Assembly: GCA_007922305.1 (NCBI GenBank)
Contig: ML677343.1
Span: 31,737,987-31,801,986, forward strand
Length of the DNA stretch: 64,000 bases
Direction: 5' to 3'
DNA from: Dermatemys mawii
Lineage: Eukaryota; Chordata; Testudines; Dermatemydidae
Part shown: piece by piece, positions 10,391 through 21,470 of the stretch
Layout: every line of letters begins with the position of its first letter
Position numbering within the stretch: position 1 is the first letter of the stretch
Notes under the pieces: generated by a model
Told to the model about the DNA's origin: nothing
Databases searched by the model: none
Seen by the model: only the letters and a program-made list of their open reading frames with translations
Made by a program: the position numbers and the translations under genes

Positions 10391-13300
10391 GATTGCCATT
10401 TTTATGGGATCTAAAATGAAAAGAAAGTATATTTTGTCCTATGTTTTTAATTCTCCTGTGTCTTTTTTCTGCCTCCTTCCCCTTCACTGTACCTGAGTTT
10501 ACAGTTCACATGCACTAAATCACTGTATGACACGGTCCCATTTATCTGTATAGGTTTATACACTCACCATTCATGACTATGGTATCCATGAGTCCAGTAA
10601 CTAGAACTGTCGTGTAGTGCCTATGGGAACTGCTACACCAGAACAGGTCAATGGTTCATCTACTTTGATATGGTATTTCTAGCAATGGAAGATGCTGCAT
10701 GGAAAATCCCCCATAATGCACCTGGGTCTGCAGCACCAGAAGGGGCACAAGAGAATTTCTGCCTGACCCATCGCTTATGCCCTGAAAGATGAGGATTTTT
10801 ACTGCCTTGGTCCTTTTCGCAGGTGGCCAAACTGGTTTAGATCAGATAAGTGAGGACAGTTCACTTTTGTCTCCTTCTTTTTCACCATCACACTCCACTG
10901 CACTTTTAGTCATATCAAGGATCTGACAGACAGCAAGAAGAGACTGTTTATCCCTCACTAGGCATTGTATCCTAGGGGGTATCCTTGCACTGGCCTCGCC
11001 TCCAGCCCGGTCACCCAGAATGAAGTGCTAGAAGCCCTGCGAGGTGATGGAGCTGCAGCCCAGCCATGCCGCTACCAGCAATGCAGCTAGCAGAGAACAA
11101 CTGTCTGCTCCTGAACAGAAAGACTCAGGGCCACCTTCCGAGAAGTGACCATGTTTGAGAAACACACCTGCCCCTCTAAAGCCAAAAGCCCTCGCACCCT
11201 TGCCCAGTATCAGCCCCCCCTTTCTCGGGCAAAGTCAGTGAGAAAGCTGTGACCACCAATGTTACAACCATGTCTAACACAATCAGGCTTCAGATCCGGT
11301 CGGCCTTCGTTGTTCCAAGCCGGCCGTCTCATGACAGTGGATGGAGGCCACAATTCAGTGCTCATCGTACTTGACTTTCAACAGAACATTCTTCTGCCTG
11401 GTTTACATGATGTAGCTGGAACACTACACTGGCTTGAGTCATTCCATCACGACCCAAAGTGTGGTGAGGGGCTGCTGCTTTTCACCCCTGAAGTCCTGTC
11501 TCTGGAGAGTGCACTGGAACGTCCTGGTCTCCTCCGGTTGCTTCAATAGCCACATAAGATCACTGGGCATCTTACTACCTCTCCATGGACGCTTCTGCCA
11601 GCAGTGCCCCCATCTCCCCCAGCTGTGTGTATCTCTTCTTCCACGGATGCAACCAACTCCATCACAAGAACGTCATGACGTCCAAAGGAAAAAGCTACCT
11701 GGATAAAAAGCTGCTGGCTTAAAGGCAACCCAGGCAAGACCAAAGTAATGGGAAACTTTGTGTAATGGGAAATTTGGAGTAATTGGCCAGGTCATTGTCC
11801 TCCCCTTCCCTGGAGGATGACTGCTCCCCCTTTGTCTAAGTGGTCCAAAGCTCCAGCATCCTGCTTGAGTCAGCACTTAGCTTAGATGGTCAAATATCCT
11901 TCACGATAAAAAATAACTATCTTCTTCCACCTCCAGCTAGCTAGGGAACGTCGGCCCTTCCGCCGGGAGGGGGATTTGGTCACCATGAGCCAGGTACTCC
12001 TCTGGACCAGGTTAGAGTAACTCACTGTGTCTGGGGCTGGCAGGGTGCAGCAAAGAGGAGCTACCACTTGCACAGAATGTCACGGCCAGCATCCTTACTG
12101 GGCAGGCCGCGTGAGCCCATCACCCCTGTGCTCCGACGTTGCCGCTGGCACCCAGCCCACTTCCACGGCCTGTCTGTCCTCATCTGCAAAGCCTGGAGCA
12201 GGTCAGGACACAGCCACAGCAGTGATCACCTCACCAGCCATGAGCCTGTGGAACAAACCTTCTCTGGAGCAGTGCAGCTCCCCAAGCTAGGGAGCAGAGG
12301 TGCGAGATAAAGTATTGGTGAGTGAGCAGGGTCTGCCTATGGGGTGAGCATTTCCACCATAGCTGAATGAAAAAGGGAGAGGGAAAGGCAAGACAGACAC
12401 GTATCTGTCCCAGACAGAGCCTCTCTACCCAAGCAGAAGATTCCTTAAGTCCAGCAGGGACCTCATGGAGCAGCCTTAATTTCCCTGGTAATGAATTCTG
12501 TAGAAAGTCCTTCCCTAGATAGTATGGAGATGAATCAGCTGTGTAGGTGATCCCAGGGCTGGAATAGCAGGGGGACTGCGGGTCAAGATGGAGAGGCATC
12601 TTCAGAGCTGAGAAAGGAGGGGGCAGGTCTGGAGTGGCCGGGGAGGCTGTTGGTCGGGAATGCGGTAAACTGGCAGTGCTGAGTTGGTGACTGCAAAAGT
12701 GATCAGTAGAGGGGAGAAGAGGTTACGGGTCATGGCTGGACTGAAATAGCAGCGGTAGCTGAAGGTCAGAAGGATTAAGTAACTTGTCCCAGGTCATGCA
12801 GCAAGTCAGTGGAGACTGCCAGCTGTTGTGCTCTAACCATTGTACCATGCCTCTCCTGATATTTCAGAGCCAGGAGCCCCGAGTGTTCAGCACTGTGACT
12901 CCCACAACTCCAGGGAACAGGCTGCGGGTGGAATTCAAGGACATGCCGTCATGCTTATGTTTCCACCACTTGAAGGTATCACTGGGAGCTGTCCAAGAAA
13001 CATGAGATATAGCAGCTGCCAGACAGATCATTCACATCAGTTAACGTTCAGCCCGATCCCCAACACGAATTGGGGTTGCCAGCATTTTTCCTAAAATGGG
13101 GAGGGTGCCGCATAGAAACGTTGGTTCCTGAGACGACTGGGACAGTGTCTGGTTGATGGCATTACACACTGTTTATATAGGCATGTTCCCCAGAGCCCAA
13201 AGACTGTGGCTTATGATGCATGAGGTCTTCAAAGCTGCCTACCCGATTTAGATGTGCAGATCCCATTGACATGGATAATGCAGTGAACAGTCGCAGCTGT

Positions 13301-14589
13301 GTGGATGCATGATCAGACCAGTGAATGATCACATCTCCACAGAGACAGCCATGGTGCCATGTGACACTTAGAGCCACCAGCTGCTGCCAGGCCCGTTACA
13401 CAAGGAGGGGTAAGGAGCAGAAAAGGGGTTGAGAGAATCCACTGCCTTGACTGCAGAAAAAAATAGACATGGAACAAAACTAGACCCTCTGACTCTGGGC
13501 TTCAGATCTCTGTCAGGGCCAAATCAAAACCCAGACGTGAACACCACCAAGCCTGGGGGACTCAGTCCATATGGAAAGGGCCTACATGCCTCATGTGAGC
13601 TTATCAGGTATGTACGTTACATATATGTGTATGGACTGATCATACATACTCATGTATGATTCATACAAGTCCAATATATAGCAACAATGTTATTTAGATG
13701 GCAGTCAGAGATATATTGTCTATACTTACTTAACAAGAGGTTTTGGATCGCTGGGCCATAGTACCATCAGGTTCCAGAGTACTGGTCCATATCTGAGCCG
13801 CAGGTTTGGGATGGCTGGTCCTTATACTAACACCAAGCTGGGGAATTCTGACCGGTACTCTTGTGCTGGGCTGGCCAGTGGTGGCCTTTAAACTTCATCA
13901 GTAGGATATCCCAGAGGAGTTTGGCACAATTTCCCTGCTTGAGCAGCACACCCTCACTAGTGACTCTCACACTCACTACAAATGAATGAACCTGACAAAT
14001 TAACAAGCACGTCAACAAAAACAACACAAGGAGCCAGGGCCATGGACCTTAGAACCCCTTGGTTCATATCATTTGGTCAAGTGGACCTTAGTTTGAATGT
14101 CTGATGATGTCATCGTGGTCTATTGTGGAAATGTAGTGAAACCAGAGTCATGGAAGAACTCACTGCACTGTCTGCTGGGAGGTGGTAGATTCTGCAATTC
14201 TGGATGTCTTAAAATCTAGACTGGTTGCCTTTCTGGAAGATACACTTCAGGCCAACCCAAGTTATTGGGCTCAATGCGGGGGTAACGGGATAAAATTCTG
14301 TTATACCGGAGATCAGACTAGCTAATCCCACGAGCAGATTTGGCTTTGAGATCTCTGAACCGCTTGTAAAGAGCCCCCCCAATGTTTATGAGATTTAGTG
14401 TATGCAGAACAACAAGATGCTCCTGCATTTCAGAGCTTGGAAGGGAATGAAGTGAAATGATGCTGGTGTCTTGTCCATGAGGGAGAGGGATGTATCTGGC
14501 ACAATTTGGTCAGTATCAGTTTGTCCTCAAGGTGACCTCTGCCTGCGCAGCACTGAGGTCTGAAGGTAGGTGGCTGGCACAAAGCGTGA
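10391..14589. other. Intergenic DNA, mostly without recognisable features
   Basis: No gene is supported. A MIR-like scrap ('AAGTAACTTGTCCCAGGTCA') lies near 12775-12830, and a weak LINE reverse-transcriptase relic near 11330-11460 is listed separately. The rest is unassigned, and the short ORFs here look random. Confidence 0.6.
11330..11460 (+). pseudogene. Possible decayed LINE (L2/CR1-like) reverse-transcriptase fragment
   Basis: One forward frame reads GGHNSVLIVLDFQ...LPGLHDVAGTLHWLESFHH. This loosely resembles the LINE RT stretch in which a hydrophobic-LLDLSAAFD block is followed by a G-x-W-F-x-S-Y block. The catalytic Asp environment is degraded, and the reading frame downstream no longer matches. 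This is recognition by eye only and may be chance. Confidence 0.3.
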
Positions 14590-14930
14590 GCATATTATAT
14601 TCTTTAATTACTGTTGCAATCGTAACATTTATACGCTGTCAATGAGAGATAGCTCATAGCCGCCGGCTAGAATCCTTGCCACTTGGGGCTTGTAACTAAA
14701 ACTGCAGGATTAATTTGATTAATTGATAGAATTATTTTCCAAACTACTCTTTTGTTTATGGAGGCTTAAAATGCTTGCTGCCTGCACCCTCCTGGTGTGT
14801 TGCAGAGTGGAGATAAATCTGGCTGAAAATAATTAGTATGGCTTAATTTAAGGGGAAAATAACCTCGGAAGAATTTTGCAAAAAATTTAGAGCCTTGTGT
14901 TTTAGTTGGTTTTGGCAGGAAATATAAAGT
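14590..14930. promoter_or_regulatory. AT-rich block, candidate conserved non-coding element
   Basis: Stands out from its GC-richer neighbours. It contains repeated TTAATT/TAATTA-type words (near 14600, 14710, 14835), an AATTGATAGAATTATT stretch, and GAGATAAATC near 14812. It has no repeat signature or ORF. This composition is common in developmental enhancers, but the function is an inference. Confidence 0.3.
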
Positions 14931-17098
14931 TGGAAATGGGCCTTTTATGCTTTGTCTCGACTATATTTCACCAGGGCTACAAACCCACCAGAGAGAGGAA
15001 TATTTCATTCCTCTTTGCTCTTGCATTTTTCTTCCTTCTCCAGATTCACTAGGGCAGTGCCTCAAAAACAGCTCCAGGGAAAGCAACAGGTTTAGCGGCA
15101 GGGCACATAAGCGTCAGGGTTTTATGCTGTGGGTCAGTCATTTTGATTGTTGCCAAGGGGACATTTTGTTCAGCCTCCCTAAAGCCACCCTGACTTATGC
15201 TAGGTGGTACCTTGCTCTCCGGGGAGCAATGTGCAGAGCGAGGCGATACCCGGCATCACTAAGGGCATCAGAGTCGGGTTCTGCATGTAGCTGGCCTAAA
15301 TAACCATGGGCCGTTGTTACCGTTCCCCTTGTCCATCCTTACATAGGCTGTCCCACCTCAAATCTTTTACTGGGGGGGATGGAGGGCAGGAGTTGTGCCT
15401 TCCTAGATCTCTTAGAGCTGGGGTCTTTGGAGCAAACACATGATCCATCCCTGATCTGTCGTCTTCAGACAGCTGCTATCCTGGTTGGCTCTGTGCCCGA
15501 TGATGATGTAGGGATTGCACTGGGCAGGACTTCTACCTGCAGCCAGAAGGAGAAAGGACAGGGTGAGTCAGAGCCTCCTAAATACCTACAAGTCACTTTC
15601 TTTTTTTAACAAGACCAGGACTGGCTGCTGGCTCCCCGTGACTCTGGCTCTGCTCAAAGGGATGAAGCGGCTGGCGTGGTGCCATCTGTCCTCTCTCGTT
15701 CTTGTCTTAAACAGAGCACCTCTTCTCGAGCAGAGTGGAAATGATTTGGCACATTAGACAGCTCAGTGGAAAGTCAACAACAGACTCCTCCCCCGCCCCT
15801 CCCCGCTCTCAGAAGCACCTTCGTGCCGCGGGAAGACGCCGTAGGCCGGCAGCTGCAGAAAAGGGGCTAGTGCGCAGCCTGGCCGGCTCTTGTTCCGGTT
15901 TAGAAACCCGCTCTGGTTGTAGCGTTTGCTATAGGGGAACCCACCTCCCAGGACAAAATAATTCAAAGGGCCCCTTAGACGTCGGGCAAGGCCAAGCTGT
16001 ACTTAACTGATTGCAATGGAATTGCATGTGTCTTAAAGCACTAGCACTGGCCCCTGTCCTCCCTGGGCAGAGGAGTCTGACTATGCTGTAAGACTGGTGT
16101 CTGCTCTGGGGGCAGGGAGGGATGGGGCATGTGATACGGCCCTCCGGTGACTGCCCCACTGCTACGGTGGGTGACCTAGGCCCCGATTTTCAAAGGCATC
16201 GCGGTGTTGCAGTCAGCATTGCAGCGCCTATGTGATTTAGGAGCCTACATCTCATTTTCAAAAGGGTTTGAGGTGCTGAGGTGCTCTGAGATCAGTTGGG
16301 TGTTGGGTTGCTGACCACCACAACGCCTAAACTCTTCAAAAACCTGGACCCTGGCAGCACAGCCCAGGAACGGGGAGCTCCGTTAGTTCCAGGAGCGGGT
16401 GCCTGCAGGTTTGGGAGCGAAAGGCCCAGTGTTCTAATCCTGTCCTCTCAGTGTGTGTGTGTGAGATTGATCTGGTACCAGCTCTATCTGTCGTCTGCAG
16501 CGCAGTGTGTTGCTGGGCCCGGTGTGTCTAGATCTGGACCACTAGTAACTTCCATTCAGGAGAGCATTAGCAGCATGTGAATCGGATCTAGCTGCCTCCT
16601 CCCTTCCATTACCCTGCCGCATGCCAGGGACAGCAAACCTCTGGTGCTCGCGTAGGTTTTGGTTCTGGGACTTGGCTTTTGGGCAAGAGATGGAAATGTT
16701 TACAGATGGGGAAATGCTTGACGCCCTTGAGCCTCCCGGATCGGCGCTCTTGCCTGGGAAAAAGAACCACCCCCCCGTCCATCCGTCACACTCAGCTCCC
16801 TGAAGCCCTTGAGTTTGCAAGGCCTGCGTGATCACCGAGCAGCCCTGCCGTGTTTGACACTTAGAAGATTGCCAGCCTCCACCGATGTAATTCCAATGAG
16901 AAAGGAAAAGCTGGTTTGCTTTTTGCAGCAAGCGATTCACTCTAGCTGCGCAGGGGCTACCCGGGGAGAAGAGAGACTTGTGTCGGGCAAGGCAGGGGGA
17001 GCGGCTGCATGTGGGAAGAGCCACAATAGGGGTGATTGGGAGGTTCAGATCTGAGCAGACAGAGGAGACGCTGACCCGGAAGTATAATCTGTAACTAG
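14931..17098. other. Intergenic DNA with minor repeat scraps
   Basis: No gene supported. About 16190-16280 contains a diverged inverted phrase ('GATTTTCAAAGGCATC' against 'CTCATTTTCAAAAGG') of a kind often repeated in reptile genomes. Nothing else recognised. Confidence 0.5.
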
Positions 17099-17114
17099 GG
17101 CCAGAGGGGCAGCT

Positions 17115-17182
17115 CCTCAGCTGGTGTCAGTCAGTGGAGTTTCATTGGTCCTCAGCTGGTGTCAATTGATGGAGCTCCAGTG
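17115..17182. repeat. Two imperfect direct copies of a ~34-bp unit
   Basis: The phrase CCTCAGCTGGTGTCA occurs at about 17115 and again at about 17149, each followed by a GTGGAGTTTCAT / ATGGAGCTCCAG-like tail. A partial inverted form (GATTTACACCAGTGGAG) follows near 17281. Probably part of an old SINE-like repeat. Confidence 0.5.
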
Positions 17183-17394
17183 AAGCCCGGCTCTCTGGGA
17201 TCCGGCCCATTGACTAGAACGGGAGCTGTGCTGATTCATACCTGTTGGGGATCTGCTCCCAACTCCACTGGTGGTCTCCTGATTTACACCAGTGGAGCAT
17301 CCAGCCCAGGATTTTGCATGCTGTATTGTTTTGGAATTTGGGGTCAAAAGCCAGGTAAGACAATGCGCCAGCAGACATGCCAAACCTGTGGGAA

Positions 17395-17690
17395 AAAACG
17401 CAGAAATTGGGCTTGTTTTTGGCTTAATTGGCTTGTGAGTTGCTTTTTGGCTTGTGGCTTGTTGTAGCTTGTTGCTTTTTTTTTTTTCGATTGGCTCCCA
17501 GCAAGCAGGAGCAAGGAGGGGGAGAGAGTCAGGGGTGCCCAGCGGGCCCACCACGGTCCCAGACTGCACACGGGGGATCTAGTCACACAGAGTGGTGGGG
17601 TTCGTAGGGATTGGCTTGTTTGGGCCTTGTTTTGGAAAGGGACTAGCTTGATTTTTGGCTTATTGTGAAAGTTGGTTGGCAGCTGTGTGG
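17395..17690. repeat. TTGGCTTG-rich degenerate repeat
   Basis: The word GGCTTG/GGCTTA recurs many times in two blocks (17410-17480 and 17610-17670), separated by a GC-rich stretch and a T-run at 17475-17488. The family is not recognised with certainty. It has no coding potential. Confidence 0.5.
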
Positions 17691-18519
17691 GCCAGTACTA
17701 TGGGGGAAGGGGCTGTACCACATTGTTCTCTTAGTGGGGGTCTTCTCACTTCAGAAACATTATGAATTTGCACTTGAAGCCTTTCCTGGCCATCCTCCTG
17801 TCTGGGGAGGTCAGTGGGGATGCCGGGATTCAGCCTGATTCTCCTAAGCCTGAGCAAAGCAAGGAGACACTCTGTAACTCTCATTGCCACGACCCCTCCC
17901 CGACCCATCTAGGCCCGAGGGAGCCAGGCAGCCATGATCTTCCCTAAATACCAGTACTACTCAAGCCCTCTCAGGGGGGGAATTGCAGTGTGCAGGGGTG
18001 GGGATCTTGCATAAGTTAATGCTGCCGCAGTTAGCGCTACCTTGAGTTTCCATCAAAGGCTAAAGGGGTTTGTTTTAGGAGACTAAATATATTCTAGAGT
18101 TAAAAATGGGCCTTCATTCCAAATTAGTCACGGTTAATCTATCTCCCATTCCTCCTACACACACTTACTGACAAAGGAAATCAGAGCTCCCCATGGCTGG
18201 TCATTTACAGCTGGCCTAAGTCATGTGAATGAGCCCCCCTAACTCTCATTACCATCAACGGAAATCATCAACCCTCCGCACCTTTGACTCTCCTGCCAAG
18301 AGAGACTTAGTGCCTGGACTTGAACAGCATCATTTGACTCTCAGAATGAGCCTCTCTCTTCCATCTCTAGCACCTACAGTGTGACTCTATGATCAGAGTA
18401 ATAAATCACCTCCCAGACAAAAGGTATGCAGCCGCACATTCTGTATGTCTCCGGGCTCTGGAGCTAAACGTCAGTAACAGCAAACTACACACACGTGTGC
18501 GCGCACACACACAAACACA

Positions 18520-18735
18520 CACATATAGATTCTAAGGCCAGAAGGCACCGCTGTGGTTATTTAGTCTGCTCCCCCTTCCCCTCTCTCCACATGCTTGTAT
18601 ATCGCAGGCCATGGAACTGCTCCAAAATAATCCCCAGAGCGGATCTTTTAGAAAAACATGCCATCTTGATTTAAAAACTGTCAGTGATGGAGAATCCACC
18701 GCGACCCTTGGTAAATTGTTCCAGTGATTAATTAC
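18520..18735 (-). repeat. CR1/LINE 3'-end-like fragment
   Basis: Reads as the antisense of CR1-type sequence: 'AAGGCCAGAAGGCACC' near the left, then 'CAGTGATGGAGAATCCACC' and 'TTGTTCCAGTGATTAATTAC' at the right. A (CA)n-like run precedes it at about 18490-18522. Confidence 0.65.
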
Positions 18736-19924
18736 GCTCGTATTCCTAGGGGAACACGTCTCACCTCATTGTTGCTAATACATCTTCATTTAACATACAG
18801 GGAGATGTCACTGAGGTTGCACCAGGGGAGGAGAATGTTGTTTGCAAGGATTGGAAGAGAAGGGAGAGGAGTTGATGGGCAGAATGTGAAAGTGAGAGCG
18901 AGATTTGCCTTTGGTGATCACAGCATTTAGAAGTGAAGGGACAATTTGCTGTAGGGCAGAAATGCCTGCAAGTCCCTCGGAGAATCAATTAGCGGAAGGC
19001 GGCTCCCAGGGAGTATCATTGCTGCGCATTGGTGCTACAGAGCATCCTAGGGAGAAGTAGTGAGATCAGAGAATATCAGGGTTGGAAGGGACCTCAGGAG
19101 GTGGAAAACATGGAAGTTGTGGCACTCCCCATGTGTGTTGGTTGTAGCCACTCCTCGGCCATCCCACCTCCGGTGGTGATCTCAGCAGATCACACGTCAG
19201 GTCTGGTCGGGTCAGTGGCTGGATTGGAGACAACAAAGGAAACCTCGTTGTTGCGGGAAGTGGTGTCACTTTGGCGTCTGAGTCAGTCGTGAACTCATGT
19301 CCCCCAAGAAGAACTTCAGGAGATGCTGCGCTGGTGAACTTGCCAGCTTTTGTAAGCGGCAATAACCTGAGAACTTTGAATGTGGTCATTAAAGACCCCC
19401 TGGCACTTCCCCCCAAAGTTAGAGCTGTTACCCCCTGGTCAAATTCCAGTAGGGTAACAGGCTGTCCTCCTAGATGTCAATGTCGTTTAGTCCAGATTTA
19501 CACTGGGGAAATGAGAGCAGAATTTAGCGTTCCATGTATTCGAGGGGAAAAGCAGCAGAAGTATTCCCTAGGTGTGGCAGGCTGGCATTATGGAGGGCTT
19601 GCCCATGTAAAGGTTTTTTGTACTGACTTAGTTGAATGTTAGGGTGTGGACTCAGTGACACTGGTACAACACTGTGTCACCGATTCAGCTTGTATCAGAA
19701 CATTAACCAATGTAGATGCTGTGACTGCTCTTTTAAATACAGGCAAGAGTCACCATGATTGCTGGGTTTTGGTTTTACCTGAAATCTTTCTGGTTTCTTA
19801 TGCCCATAGACCAGCGTCTAAGAACTCACAGCACCCAGCAGATGTTTGTGAGTGGGATATGTTACAATGCCCGAGAGGGATTAGGTGTCTTTCCCTCTAG
19901 GAAGAATTAGCTTATTCTAAATAA
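18736..19924. other. Intergenic DNA with a short CR1 remnant
   Basis: At 19070-19105 a stub 'GAATATCAGGGTTGGAAGGG' then 'ACCTCAGGAGG' matches the start of an antisense CR1 3' end but breaks off at once. The rest is unassigned. Confidence 0.5.
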
Positions 19925-20045
19925 AGATGTTGTGGCAAAGGGCAGAGCCACCAATCAGGATCGGGCCCCCGTGATGCTGGGCACTTTATAAACATGTAAG
20001 ATGATACAGCCCTGGTCCAAGGAACCGACTATCTCTTGTCTCTGC
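19925..20045 (-). repeat. CORE-SINE-like fragment
   Basis: Contains 'ATCAGGATCGGGCCCCCGTG', 'GCTGGGCACTTTATAAAC', then 'GATACAGCCCTGGTCCAAGG'. This order recurs in SINE copies at 43583, 44053 and 47025 in this window. Confidence 0.6.
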
Positions 20046-20293
20046 AGAGTGTGCCATTAACATCAGCCCTGGCCCAGCCGTGCCTTTCGCTGGGCTGCGT
20101 TTGACTCTAGGAGAGGCATAAAAGGAACCAATCCGTGGGCAGGTGAGAAAAGGTGTTTGAGGCAGTTGCTGCAAATTCGGGCGCAACCATTTTAAAAGCC
20201 TCTGAACTACAATTAAGGGTTTGGCAGGGAATTGTCCAGCCTTTCGGAATAGACCAAGGCCGTGGGATGAATCTCACACGAGTCACAAATAGC

Positions 20294-20316
20294 CTGGCCA
20301 GAAGGTGGCAGCACTT
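20294..20316 (+). promoter_or_regulatory. CTCF-type binding site candidate between ZNF469 and ZFPM1
   Basis: CCAGAAGGTGGCAGC at 20298-20312 matches the CTCF core (CCASYAGRKGGCRS) at all but one position. It lies between the two genes, about 6 kb upstream of the ZFPM1 CpG island, where a domain boundary would make sense. Binding is inferred from the motif only. Confidence 0.45.
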
Positions 20317-20356
20317 TCTACACTCTGTGGCCATGGAGTGTTTTGGTGATTCTGAA

Positions 20357-20360
<4 letters not shown>

Positions 20361-20392
<32 letters not shown>
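20361..20392. repeat. (GT)16 microsatellite
   Basis: Uninterrupted GT run, likely polymorphic. Confidence 0.95.
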
Positions 20393-20394
<2 letters not shown>

Positions 20395-20710
20395 ACGCAT
20401 GTGTCTGAAGTGCAGCCTCAGCTACCCGTTCCAGTTACATTCCTCCACCAACAGATTCTCTCTCGCTGGCTCTTTGTCTCTAATAATATCACTACAGATT
20501 AATTGGCACCAACACAAATGTACACAGCTCCATAAAAAGATGTCACCTCCCGCACAATGGGCACCAGGGCTGCCGGCATATTATCTCTGCACTGCAGGCA
20601 TGTAATTCACTCCTCTGGAAAACAGTCTATTTATTCTGTTACATTAGAACAATCTCTCTGCAAACATGACTTGAGCAGGCAAAAACGTGCACGCACACGC
20701 GCGCGCCCAT

Positions 20711-20730
20711 ACACACACACACACACACAC
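20711..20730. repeat. (AC)10 microsatellite
   Basis: Uninterrupted AC run preceded by an alternating purine-pyrimidine GCGCGC stretch. Confidence 0.9.
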
Positions 20731-21190
20731 AGAGGCAGTGCAGCTAGCCGTGCTGTCAGAACCATTATCTGTGGTTAATGTCCGTAGTGAAGTCTGCAAG
20801 GTCAGCCGCACCTTGATAAACATCCTTGGAACCGTTTGGCTGCCATGGCCCCTTGGCAGGACTGGGCCGCCCGCTGGGGAGACTGGCACTGAGATTACAC
20901 TGCCTAAACCCCATTAGGTGCAGGGAATAAGAGGGGTTTGGGACCATGAGGGGTTGAAGGGTGTCTATCACAGTCATGCAGAACCCCCAGGATTTGGACT
21001 TTGGCTCTGATAACATGCACTTGTCCAAAGCAGCTGCAGCTTCATAGGCCTTGTGGATCTGATAGGCCTTGGTGTGATGCCAAAAGTGAGCTGGGTCAAT
21101 TAAACGGACCCCGGTGAGGACTGTACAATTCTAAGGAATAAAACCTGTTTCATTGTATCAGGGTGTGTTTTCCTTCATGGTGCATACTCA

Positions 21191-21470
21191 CTGGTTTGCT
21201 GTTGCAGGGTTGCTCTCAGGAGCACCAGGCTCCATGCTCTGGTTTGTCATTGTTGGGTTCCTTGTGAATCCTGGGATGTATTCACACTGGCTAAGGATTT
21301 TAGGGCCGGTTTGTTATTGTAGGGTCGCCCACAGGGCAGTGCATGTTGACTCACAATGACAGCATTGTTCACACATGCTGGGGTCCGCTTTGTTTTTGTA
21401 GGGATGTTTCTGACTGCAGAGCTCCATGGGCTGCTTTGTTATTGTAGGGTTGCTCATCAATAGGGTTGCG
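21191..21470 (+). repeat. Degenerate tandem array with GGTTTGTTATTGTAGGGT-like unit
   Basis: Five degenerate copies of a T/G-rich phrase of form (C)GSTTTGYTRTTGTAGGGTYGC start near 21191, 21239, 21308, 21386 and 21431. They are separated by 46-78 bp of poorly matching sequence that often contains CAGGGC or CCATG words. The units share orientation. The family is not recognised. Confidence 0.65.

Noticed and set aside
21191..21470. CRISPR-like regular repeats
   Set aside because: Units are degenerate and irregularly spaced, and this is vertebrate nuclear DNA.
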